Assembly: GCF_964204865.1 (NCBI RefSeq)
Contig: NC_135250.1
Span: 23,241,395 to 23,305,394 of the forward strand
Length of the DNA: 64,000 bases
Origin: Styela clava
Taxonomy: Eukaryota > Chordata > Ascidiacea > Stolidobranchia > Styelidae
Reading direction: 5' to 3'
A model generated the notes under the pieces. That model did not search any database. It was not told where the DNA came from and saw only the letters and a list, made by a program, of their open reading frames with translations. Below, in pieces: positions 46,490-56,232 of this stretch; position 1 is the stretch's first letter; the number at the start of each line of letters is the position of its first letter. Position numbers and translations under genes: made by a program.

Positions 46490-47037
46490 CAGAGTTGGAT
46501 CAATTACACTAATTCAGTTCAAATACAACTACTCCTGTACTCCCTTAAATGTTTCAATTACATTACAATTACTCCGTGCAAAAAATATCAAACTGCATTT
46601 ACAATTATAACATTTTGGTTCGTATTTACATTTTCCCCTGCTCAAGAACTGTTGGATTGCACTTGATGAAGATTAGGCTGCGAAAAGTTTCTGAACCCAA
46701 TAAATTTCTTCATGCTGTATAAAAGTTATCCGCAATTGAAAAAACTCTTTCTGACAGGGCTGTGATGAAGCCTTTTTTGAAGTTGTTACAGCCTGCCTCA
46801 GTGCTGCTCAATGATTTAAAAAACTCTGACAATGGTGCAAGAAGTGGTTCAACACATGTTTCGGAAGAGTTTGTTTGATGTTCATCCATTTTCAAAATAC
46901 TAAGATTTAGTCTAATTGAAAGTGTAATTGAGCCAGAATTTTAGCAAATTACAGTTACGATTACACAGAATGAAAATGCCTCCATTCAGTCATTACATTA
47001 CAATTACATAAAAAACTGTAAAAATGATCCAACTCTG
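46490..47037. mobile_element. hAT-like remnant, 548 bp
   Basis: The ends are CAGAGTTGGATCAATTAC and, on the other strand at the right, CAGAGTTGGATCATTTTT, with ACAATTAC words inside as in a common hAT group. The target duplication is not clean. A minus-strand frame (46710-46895; ETCVEPLLAPLSEFFKSL) may be a scrap of hAT transposase, at low confidence. Confidence 0.65.
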
Positions 47038-47159
47038 CTTTCAACTGCACCCTACCGGTACCTACTTCAAAGCAATATACACCCAAGGCTGACTTCATTT
47101 GTAACGCCAAATCATTTCCTTATTACTCTTGAATGCAAACAACACTGAATGCTAATCTC

Positions 47160-47555
47160 GCTTCTTCAGTTGATGGCAGCAACCAACTTGTCGCCGCGCT
47201 CCCCGTTATCCCGCCGTGGTAATGCGCAATTAACCACAAGGTTCCCCACTATCTTCCACTGTTCATGGCGAGAAATCTTTCGCTACCACAGGTTATTCCT
47301 ACCTGCCGTAACCGCGGCAGCTCCTGCCGTGGTTACGGCAGCTCTTGCCGTGGTTACGGCAGCGTAACTACGGTTCATGGAAGTATAATTTCACCTGCCG
47401 TGGTTTTCAATTTGCTGCCGTGGTACCCCGCCTCACGCCATTGTTTGTGGCAGCTTGAAAGTTAGCCGCCGTGGTTTGGTCATTGTGGCCATGGTTTGGA
47501 GATTCCGCCATGGTTTTGCGGCAGCTTCAGATGCCGCGAAATACTTAAAACTGCA
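47160..47555. repeat. Right subterminal repeats of the Zisupton-like element
   Basis: About ten copies of CCGTGGTT/CCATGGTT and several GGCAGCT/TGCCGTGGTTACGGCAG words, mirroring 34425-34600. It is GC-rich relative to the window. Confidence 0.65.
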
Positions 47556-47559
47556 CTTG

Positions 47560-48301
47560 CACTTTGTTGTCTGATTTTCTATCTAAATTAACTAAATCGA
47601 TCAATTATTGGTAAATATATATAAAATGTGTGCACGAATTCGATGACAACTGTATGATAATATAGATTAACTTCTTTTCAATTGACATATATTTTATTAT
47701 ATATGATACAAAACTTCAGTGATGGTATGGTTTTATATTTTAATTGTTACATATATTGTTTGAACTTGTGGGGAATGATAACTTGTGCTATCGATTGGGT
47801 TTCTACAAGATCAACTACTTTTCCGTTTTCTATGGTTTTGCGTCGGTGGATCCGTATGCATATAATGCAAGGATGCTGTAGCGAGAGTGAAGATAACTAT
47901 CCTGAGTAATTCAAAAAATAGTCTTGCTGCACACTAATGAGTTGTTTGAAATTATGAAAGTGTTCCGCTTGGCATTGGAATTTATTTGGCGAGAAAAAAA
48001 ATGTCATAGTCAAGTTGATTGTTTCCAACCGGTAATATATTCAACAGATATAAATGCAAAAAACATGCGAAAGAGTAAAGAATATAATTTAAGACAGGCT
48101 AATGACGGAATGAATTTCATTAAACATTAGTTGTTTAACATGCCCAATTTGCCCATATAGAGTATGATACCAGTACTCAAATATGAAATGAAACATATAC
48201 TATCATAAGCTAGCATTTGGATAGGCGCATTATACTGCAATATATATGAATAAATAGATAGGATTTACATATTTATAATAATTATTTATTTATAATAAAA
48301 C
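47560..48301. repeat. K5 5' spacer after the transposon
   Basis: Continues the K3-like spacer (13413-14460) beyond the insertion, lacking the GGCCCGACCC repeat. ORFs here are short and not conserved. A TAGGATTTACATA scrap (about 48259-48272) resembles the tail of the SINE at 21086. Confidence 0.6.
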
Positions 48302-48748
48302 TATGTTTAAGTTTCAGTTCAGGTTTTTAGGCTTTGATACATCTCGAGAACAAACCAATTTAAACTATTATTATTACATGATACCGGTACTTGCATTGTA
48401 CATTCCACAAGAGAATTGTATTTTCAGACATATAGACTTAATAGGTGTTTTTGATGTTCTTGGTACAGCAACGTTTATCTGTTCTGTTGCCAATTCAACA
48501 GTTGGTTGAACAAATTTTAAGTTTTTCTGTTTTGCTCAGTTCAAGCAATTCTGGTATATTTAAGATGATCTGGATCATGCAGTTGTACTTTTTTTTTGTA
48601 ATATTGAGGTTTATTTTTGATTGACTTTAATGTCTAATTAATTACCCTATCTTTAAATTAAATATCTTTTTCTATTGTTTCAGGTCTTTTCAATAATAGT
48701 AGTAGTATCATAAAATTCTTTAAAAAATCAAACCAAACCATCTCAAAA
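48302..48748 (+). promoter_or_regulatory. K5 leader (type A)
   Basis: Same block as before K2 and K3, without the hAT. The pyrimidine tract ends TCTATTGTTTCAG|GTC (AG at 48682-48683). Here CAG replaces AAG, keeping a splice-acceptor consensus, which supports the acceptor reading. The TATA-like word is TTTAAAAAATC. Start context is CTCAAAAATGG. Confidence 0.5.
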
Positions 48749-50386
48749 ATGGAAGAAAAAATCAATACAGATTCTAAAGAACATGCTGTTGAAATTTTAC
48801 AACAATTAAATGAATATCGTAAAACTGGACGTCATTGTGATTTCATGATCAAAGCTGGATCTGAGGAACTTCCTGTTCATAAGAATATTGTGTCGGCAAG
48901 TTCAGATTATTTTAAAGCGATGTTATCTCATGAAAATGTTGAAACAAAATCTGGTGTTGTTGAAATAAAGGAATTTGATGAAGTTTGTGTTAAAAAATGT
49001 GTTGATTTCATCTACACTGGGGATGCTTATGTTGCCAAAGAAAAACGTGAAACACTCATGGGTGTCGCTCACATGATGCAACTGCAAAGACTTTGTGATA
49101 GTATCACAATTTTTCTGGAAGATGATCTTGATCCTAGATCGTTTTTTCAAACTAAAAAAATTGCAAATAGGTACAACTGTAAACAACTTGAGGAAAAATG
49201 CAATCAATTTGCATTGCAGCGTTTTATAGAAATTGCCCAGTCTGATGAGTTTATGGATCTTGATGAAAAATTTATTTCATTTCTGATGGAATCAAAGGAA
49301 ACAAAAGCAAAGGAAGAAGGGAAATGTAAGATGTTGTTAGCATGGACCAAGCATGATATTGATGAAAGAAAGGAATGTTTTCTTAGTTTGGTGATGAAAT
49401 TTCAGTTGACAAAAATGACTTTGTCATATAGAAGATTTCTTGTTGAAAATGAACCATTGATATTTGAATCTATGCAGTCTATCCAGTCGCTGACTTTGTC
49501 AATATTAGACAGCCATCATGGGGATATCAGCTCAAAAGATTTTAATTTACCAAAGAATAAACAGCTTGTTGTTTTTGATCAAACTTCTCAAAGAATGCAT
49601 TCCTATGCTGTTGATGATAAAACATGGACACCAATGCAAACCATAGATCAAGCAATTATGCAGAATTCAATATATTCTGCTGTAGTGATGGAATCTTACA
49701 TTTATGTGATTTGTACAAATGGATCGTTTTATAGACTTGAATATGCTGAATCAAATGCAAAGTGGGAACAAATGGCAAATCCAAATCTTCAGAATGCATG
49801 TGCAGTTGCACTAGATGGTTTTGTTTATGGTATTGAATATGGAAATTACTCAAACATTATGGAAAGATATGATCCATCAAATAATAGATGGACCAGACTA
49901 ACAAACAAATCATTGATTCTATGTGGAGAATCTTTGTTGGCTGCTGATGGAAAGGTGTTTTGTATTGCAGGATATTCTAAGCAGCAATATCGAGCAACAA
50001 ACCAAGTTGAAATTTATGATCCCGTCACATCAACTTGGTCAATGGATAATAGATCATTGAATGAAGCAAGATATTATGCTTCTGCAACTGCTACAGAGGA
50101 AGGAATATATGTTATGGGAGGTTGTTATAATAATAGTGGTTCAACTCTCATTACTGTTGAATTTCGTTCATCTGTAACTAAAACCTGGATAATATTGAAA
50201 CCAATGAAAAATGCAAGAACACAGTTCAGTAGTTGTGTGATTGATGAGAAAGTTTATGTCATTGGTGGGAATGGAAATCCTGCAAATATAGAGGAATATG
50301 ATCCTGGAACAAAAAAATGGAAAATAATTGAAACATTACAAGAAAAAAATTTTTTTCCAAGAGCAACTGTCGCAATTTCTATATAA
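48749..50386 (+). CDS. K5: intact BTB-BACK-Kelch protein, 545 aa
   Basis: Uninterrupted single exon with the same layout as K3 (BTB 25-130, BACK 135-240, propeller about 270-542). It is two residues longer, through an extra His before GDISSK and a longer loop after VMGG (CYNNSGSTLI). BTB-BACK is almost identical to K2 and K4. Face residues differ again: Thr in ICTNG, Asn in LQNAC, Gly-Asn-Tyr in EYGNYSN, Cys-Gly after SLIL, Tyr-Tyr after NEAR, and Thr-Gln-Phe after KNAR. It is presumed to be a Cullin-3 substrate adaptor by family. It lies between the Zisupton-like element and K6, with a type 2 3' flank like K4. Confidence 0.93.
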   Translation: MEEKINTDSKEHAVEILQQLNEYRKTGRHCDFMIKAGSEELPVHKNIVSASSDYFKAMLSHENVETKSGVVEIKEFDEVCVKKCVDFIYTGDAYVAKEKRETLMGVAHMMQLQRLCDSITIFLEDDLDPRSFFQTKKIANRYNCKQLEEKCNQFALQRFIEIAQSDEFMDLDEKFISFLMESKETKAKEEGKCKMLLAWTKHDIDERKECFLSLVMKFQLTKMTLSYRRFLVENEPLIFESMQSIQSLTLSILDSHHGDISSKDFNLPKNKQLVVFDQTSQRMHSYAVDDKTWTPMQTIDQAIMQNSIYSAVVMESYIYVICTNGSFYRLEYAESNAKWEQMANPNLQNACAVALDGFVYGIEYGNYSNIMERYDPSNNRWTRLTNKSLILCGESLLAADGKVFCIAGYSKQQYRATNQVEIYDPVTSTWSMDNRSLNEARYYASATATEEGIYVMGGCYNNSGSTLITVEFRSSVTKTWIILKPMKNARTQFSSCVIDEKVYVIGGNGNPANIEEYDPGTKKWKIIETLQEKNFFPRATVAISI

Positions 50387-51720
50387 CATTGATTGCTTAC
50401 TGAAAATCCCTGTTTTTCTAATTTTTTTCAAAATTAATTTTTATCGTAAGATGATAGCCTAATTTTTGTGGGCCATAATACTCAACCAAATAATTTGAAT
50501 TTGTCGGATATTTTTTCATTCATCTTGTGTTCTAGTAATGTATTAAGATTGAATATATGTTTTGATATCAAGTTTACTTTTTCATACATACATCCAACTA
50601 GTATCTGATTGATAATTTGATTGCCTGACCGCTTACATATTATCTAATGTTATTAAGAAATAGTTTTTCATTTTACTTATTTTATTATATTATTAAATTG
50701 ATAATGATCACATTTTGAATGTATTGAAACATTTTTTTTTTCATTATTTCATTCAATTTTGTGACATTTCATAAAGTTGGTGATGACCACGTTCAATTTT
50801 AATTTATGTTCCATGCTTTCATAATTTAAAATTCTTTTATTCACACCGACTAAATTGTTGATCAAAAGGGGTTAATATTAAATAATTCTTTCCTGTAGTG
50901 AAAATCACTGTATTGTTTCAAATTATTGATTTTGTTTCCACTGCTTTCTTGATATACCGTAATTAATTTCAAAAATATGCATTTTTTAAATGTTTTGATT
51001 AATATCTCTGTTTTTCATTCATGAAATAACTGTTTAATAGATTTGTCATTGTAATATTCAGGCTAGTGGCTATGAAGTTTTTTATTACATTGCTCTTGTC
51101 GTACAAAATTGGTTTCTGTCCATTCATTATCTATTTTTTGCAAAGGTAAAATTTCGAAGATGAAAAACTTTTTCTTATCAGATTAATATTTATTCAACCT
51201 TGTCTTAGTAATAACATTACTGGTGTTCACTGTTGATCAATTCATATTTAAAGAAGGGCTTATTTCATATCACCATTTGTATAACGAGATGAGAGATATG
51301 TTATGGTATTTTTCAAGTTGACCAACAATAATTTAACTACTGATATTTATATTTCGACAATATTTTAATGGTCTTTCTGGGTTTATATGGATTTTCATGG
51401 ACAATTGAATTTCAATGACTGTATTTAATTAGTTATAAGATGTGTGTTTAAAATATGACTGTAGAATTTGTTCCAGTCTATAACACTTGTATGCTCCATA
51501 CCAATTTTGAAATATATTGTATTGAAATATAATATATTGAATAACTCGATTGTCATTATGACTTCCGAAGAGCTTTAGTTTAAGCAGTCAGTATTCGACT
51601 TCATTCACTTATTTGATCAGACATTGCCTTTCGTTATAGTTTCATTTTTTTTATTGTAAGCATTGTTTTATGAAGCAAGGTTTATTTTTGATGAACTGTA
51701 AATTTTTAATTTAATTATAA
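50387..51720. repeat. Type 2 3' flank of K5 and leader of K6
   Basis: Homologous to 24810-26000 at its left (ACTGAAAATCCCTG...). From about 51540 it is homologous to the K7 leader (GATTGTCATTATG...AGTTTAAGCAGTCA). No gene is seen. Confidence 0.6.
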
Positions 51721-51802
51721 TTTCTCTATTGTTTAAGATATAAAATAATAGTGGTATAATCATAAGCAGTACTTTATAAAATCAATCCAAGGCATCTCAG
51801 AA
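51721..51802 (+). promoter_or_regulatory. K6 leader (type B) with AG acceptor-like site
   Basis: CTCTATTGTTTAAG|ATATAA ends with AG at 51736-51737. It is followed by AGTGGTATAATCATAAGCAG and TTTATAAAATC, as in K7. Start context is CTCAGAAATGG. Confidence 0.45.
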
Positions 51803-53435
51803 ATGGAAGAAAAAATCAATACAGTAACTAAAGAACATGCTGTTGAAATTTTACAACAATTAAATGAATATCGTAAAACTGGACGTCATTGTGATTTCAT
51901 GATCAAAGCTGGATCTGAGGAAATTCCTGTTCATAAGAATATTGTGTCGGCAAGTTCCGATTATTTTAAAGCAATGTTATCTCATGAAAATGTTGGAACA
52001 AAATCTGGTGTTGTTGAAATAAAGGAATTCGATGGAGTTTGTGTTAAAAAATGTGTTGATTTTATTTACACTGGGGATGCTTATGTTGCCAAAGAAAAAC
52101 GTGAAACACTCATGGATGTCGCTCACATGATGCAACTGCAAAGAATTTGTGATAGTATCGCAATTTTTCTGGAAGATGATCTTGATCCTAGATCGTTTTT
52201 TTCAAACTAAAAAAATTGCAAATAGGTACAACTGTAAACAACTTGAGGAAAAATGCAATCAATTTGCATTGCAACATTTTAAAGAAATTGCCCAGTCTGA
52301 TGAGTTTATGGATCTAGATGAAAAATTTATTTCATTTCTGATGGAATCAAAGGAAACAAAAGCAAAGGAAGAAGTGAAATGTAAGGTGTTGTTAGCATGG
52401 ACCAGAAATGAAATTGATGAAAGAAAAGAATGTTTTCTCAGTTTGGTGATAAAATTTCAGTTGACAAAAATGACTTTGTCATATAGAAGATTTCTCGTTG
52501 AAAATGAACCATTGATACTTGAATCTGGAAAATCTCTTCAGTCATTAACTTTGTCAATTTTAGACAGTACTGGGAATTTCAGTTCAAAAGATGTCAATTT
52601 AACAGAGAATAAACAGCTTGTTGTTTTCGATCAAACTTCTAGAAGAATGCATTCTCATGATGTTGATGATAAAACATGGACACCAATGCAAACCATAGAT
52701 CAAGCAATTATACAGAATACATTATATTCTGCTGTAGTGATGGAATCTTACATTTATGTGATTTGTAAAAATGGATCGTTTTATAGACTTGAATATGCTG
52801 AATCAAATGCAAAGTGGGAACAAATGACAAATACAAATCTTCAGTGTGCATGTGCAGTTGCACTTGATGGTTTTGTTTATGGTATTGAGTATGGAAATTA
52901 GTCAAACATTATGGAAAGATATGACCCATCAAATGATAGATGGACCAGACTAACAAACAAATCATTGATCCTAGCTCTTGAATCTTTGGTGGCTGCTGAT
53001 GGAAAGGTGTTTTGTATTGCAGGATATTCTAAGCAGCAATATCGAGCAACAAACCAAGTTGAAATTTATGATCCTGTCACATCAACTTGGTCAATGGATA
53101 ATAGATCATTGAATGAAGCAAGACGTCAAGCTTCGGCAACTGCAACAGGGGAAGGAATATATGTCATGGGAGGTAAAAATGTTGATGGAAAATCTCTCAC
53201 TACTGTTGAATTTCGTTCATCTGTAACTAAAACCTGGATGATGTTGAAACCAATGAAAAATGCAAGACAATATTTCAGTAGTTGTGTGATTGATGAAAAA
53301 GTTTATGTCATTGGGGGAAATGGAAATCCTGCAAATATAGAGGAATATGATCCAGAAACAAAAGAATGGAAAATCACTGAAACAATACAAGGAAAAAATA
53401 TTTTTCTAATGGCAAGTTTTGCAATAAATATATAA
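51803..53435 (+). pseudogene. K6: BTB-BACK-Kelch pseudogene with two lesions
   Basis: Co-linear with K3 over its whole length, but broken twice. The T-run before SFFQTK has seven Ts (52196-52202) instead of six, shifting the frame so that the first ORF ends at 52210. A TAG at 52899-52901 replaces the Tyr codon after EYGN. The three open pieces (51803-52210, about 52200-52898 and 52902-53435) otherwise match the sisters at nearly every residue. The homopolymer change could be a sequencing slip, but the nonsense change is independent, so loss of function is likely and recent. Its face residues remain copy-specific (Lys in ICKNG, Cys in LQCAC, Ala-Leu after SLIL, Arg-Gln after NEAR). Confidence 0.88.
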
Positions 53436-53923
53436 CATCAATTACTATTTTATTCGTACAAATATGGCTCTCATAATCTTATTGAATATACCTATCAATT
53501 TTCCTGATTTAATTTGTTTGCAGAATTATGGAAACTTGTCATTTGTCAATCATTTGTGTGTTGATATTTAGATTGAATAATGTGTTTGACAAAAAGTTTT
53601 ATTTGATGATTTTTCTTCTATACATTTAGCTCAAGAATGAATTTACAGAATGTTTGAAGATATAGCTTGAATAATTTCTCTTTACAGATAGTCAATATCA
53701 ATATTGATAATTCATACCTATTTTATTTGGAAGTGACAAGTGAAAATTAATTTCATATTAGTAGTGTTGATTTTGTATTGATTTTTTATATCATTCCATT
53801 TAATATGGTCAACAATTTAATCTCTAATTCCTGAAAATGTATCATTTTTCAATATTTTATTCAATTTTGTGTTATGTCAGATTACAGGAGCTTTCCCTGT
53901 AATAATTTTTTATGGGTTGTTAT
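53436..53923. repeat. Type 1 3' flank of K6, part 1
   Basis: Homologous to the K1 and K2 3' flanks, interrupted at GGGTTGTTAT by the next element. Confidence 0.7.
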
Positions 53924-54910
53924 TAGGGCCCGACCGATACTGCCTTTTCAAAACCGATACCGATAGTTTTCTAAAACTTGGCCGATAAACCGATACCGAT
54001 GTTACCACACAAAAAAAGATGACTACAAGTAACAAGCAACACTCTGATAATTCTGTGTTAACTCCTGCAATGATGACAAAAAATTGCATAAAAAAATTTA
54101 GAGGTCCTTAAAATTGGGGTTTCGAAAACTGTCGCGTTGACTCTGTTGAGTGTTGACAGTTGAAATTGCACATACTCTCAATACTTTATTTACTCAATTC
54201 CTGTGAATTCAGTTTTAATAAGGCATGCAAAGCCTGTAGGTGCTATTTTAATCCCATTATCATTAGTCTCAACTCTGGAGTTTTTTTGTGTAATTTTCAG
54301 TAAAATGATTAACAACCATTAATAAGATAAAATTGTTGCCCAAGAAATTTTAAATTGAATTTAGGAAGGTCTCGAATTCGGAGCTAGGGATGACATTATT
54401 TTATGATGATCATATTGTTACTGTACAACAGCCATCAAAATGCAAGAGTACAATTATTTGTCATAGTAATAGACATATAATACGAAGTATTGCCAGCATA
54501 GGATTCCATTGAAAGCAGGTATTGCCATCGTAAGGATCTCCCAGCATGTGTTTCAGCTTCAAGTTACCTGTAACATGTTCCTATGATTACTGACTCAACA
54601 GCTTCAAATCAATTCTATTTATAGAACTAGCATTTTAAGCCGAAACTAAATTGCTTTTTTTCCCTTGTGTACTCTCTCAAAAACGTCATTATCGATAATA
54701 ACATTCCAGTTATGGCCATACATGAAATGTATAATTACACGCCACCGGGCATTAGGAGAGACACCTTTTAACAAGGGATAAAACTGCTTGCCCGATGTAA
54801 TTTTGACACTTTTGCAGTCACATGATTGGCCGGTAACTATCGGTAAAATAAGCCGATACCGATAGTTCGAAATTTATGAAAAACAAGGCCGAAATATCGG
54901 TCGGGCCCTA
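53924..54910. mobile_element. hAT-like MITE with TAGGGCCCGACCGATA ends, 987 bp
   Basis: The ends TAGGGCCCGACCGATA and TATCGGTCGGGCCCTA are perfect inverted repeats of 16 bp. Subterminal ACCGATACCGATA words occur on both sides. Flanks GTTGTTAT (53916-53923) and ATTGTTAT (54911-54918) agree at 7 of 8. The K1 flank reads GGGTTGTTATCATATC uninterrupted at about 1489-1504. No coding. Confidence 0.88.
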
Positions 54911-56232
54911 ATTGTTATCATATCTCTCTCATTAACTCACATTAATTATTTATGATGGATCCTATCTGATTTTAGTTTCATACAATAATTCAAGTTTTTG
55001 ATCTTAATGATCAGGTGGGGGTTATTTATATTAAATGCTCAATCGTTTGAAATCACTGTATTTTTTAATTATTATCAATATCATTGCTTTTTGATATAAC
55101 TAGTTTGAAGATATGCATTTTTAAATACGTTAAATATTATTCAGGCATTTTATTCTTGAAGTAACTGATCAAAATTTTGTTGTTGTTGTTGTAAATGAAA
55201 TATTTAGGTTAGTGGTAATAAAGCTTTTATTACATGACCCCTATTGCACGAATTGGTTTCTGTCCAACCAATATCAAATTTTTGCAAATCTATTATTACA
55301 AATAAAAGAAAGAACAAAACATTTAGGTTTAGGAGGAGTAGTGTTAATTCAACCATGCCTTAGTAATGACCTCACTGCTGATCACCGTTGTCCAATGCAT
55401 TATCAGTATTTTTGAGGTGAGGCTCATTTCATACCATCATCTTTGTAACGTCATAACAGACTTATTGCGGCCTTCTAGGCTGAGAACAATTATTCAACTT
55501 CTGATATTTCTATACTGAAAATGAAGATGATTTTGAGAAATCTTTGTGAATTTCTTAATGAGCCATGAAATATTATCATTATTTATTGATTTCAATTCCT
55601 GATTAACAGGCAATAAGTTCTGTAATTAAGGAAATATAATTTTATTGAATATTTTATTATTGTAGTTGTTCATATTGACTAATTCACTGAACTTGATAAC
55701 ATATACTGTGTCAGTGAAATTGTCATTGCGTTATGTATATAAGGTACTAGAAGGAAATATAAATTTTCATTTTGATGCTCGTAGTTAATCTTCTGACAAA
55801 TTCTTACTGGTATTATTTATGCAATTTTTCACAGCTGTAATTTGCAATATTGATATCATAATTAGATAATTAGAAAGAAATTAAATATTCTCTGATTATC
55901 ACGAAGTTCCTATTGATATTGGCTAGAAACGACAATATTTCAAATGTCCTTAAGTTGGATTCAAAATAGATTAATGGCTTTAACTTTTATAAAAAGTTTG
56001 GTACTCCTGAAGTATGCGCACTAAGATGTCGCATAACCTTAACCTGGTACACAACCTGAGTTCAGCATACTTCAGGAGGTCCAAAAGTTTTTCATACCTA
56101 GAACACCAGTAGATTCTGGAGTTGTGAGAAAGTTTAAAAAGGGGAGTAGTTTTTAATTTTGATGATGTCATCGCACACAAAAACTGAATCCTAAAAAGCC
56201 AACAGAAATTGTTGAAATATATGAAAGTAATA
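54911..56232. repeat. Type 1 3' flank of K6, part 2
   Basis: Continues the K1-like flank (TTATCATATCTCTCTCATTAAC and on). It includes a run of TTGTTGTTG near 55180 and the 83-bp MITE at 56000-56082. No gene is seen. Confidence 0.65.
56000..56082. mobile_element. 83-bp palindromic MITE
   Basis: The ends are GGTACTCCTGAAGTATGC and (other strand) GGACCTCCTGAAGTATGC. The 8-bp duplication AAAAGTTT lies at 55992-55999 and 56083-56090. The orphan flank near 29590 lacks it. Relatives with CACAACCTGAA and CCAAGATGGCGCACAACC words occur at about 56405-56490 and 58688-58790, inside the next element. Confidence 0.78.

Larger units (their letters stand above)
34410..47559 (+). mobile_element. Zisupton-like (KDZ superfamily) DNA transposon, 13,150 bp
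   Basis: Both flanks carry CACTTTGT (34402-34409 and 47560-47567). The paralogous spacer upstream of K3 has a single CACTTCGT at 13406-13413, joining the same left and right flanks, so the whole insertion is defined. An 8-bp duplication is what is known for Zisupton. The ends are imperfectly inverted: GAGGCGCAGTTCTTA at the left, and at the right, on the other strand, CAAGTGCAGTTTTAA. Subterminal CCATGGTT/CCGTGGTT and GGCAGCT words are clustered at both ends. The cargo is one spliced transposase gene (35014-45662). Two younger hAT elements sit inside (36732-37376 and 46490-47037). Confidence 0.82.
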
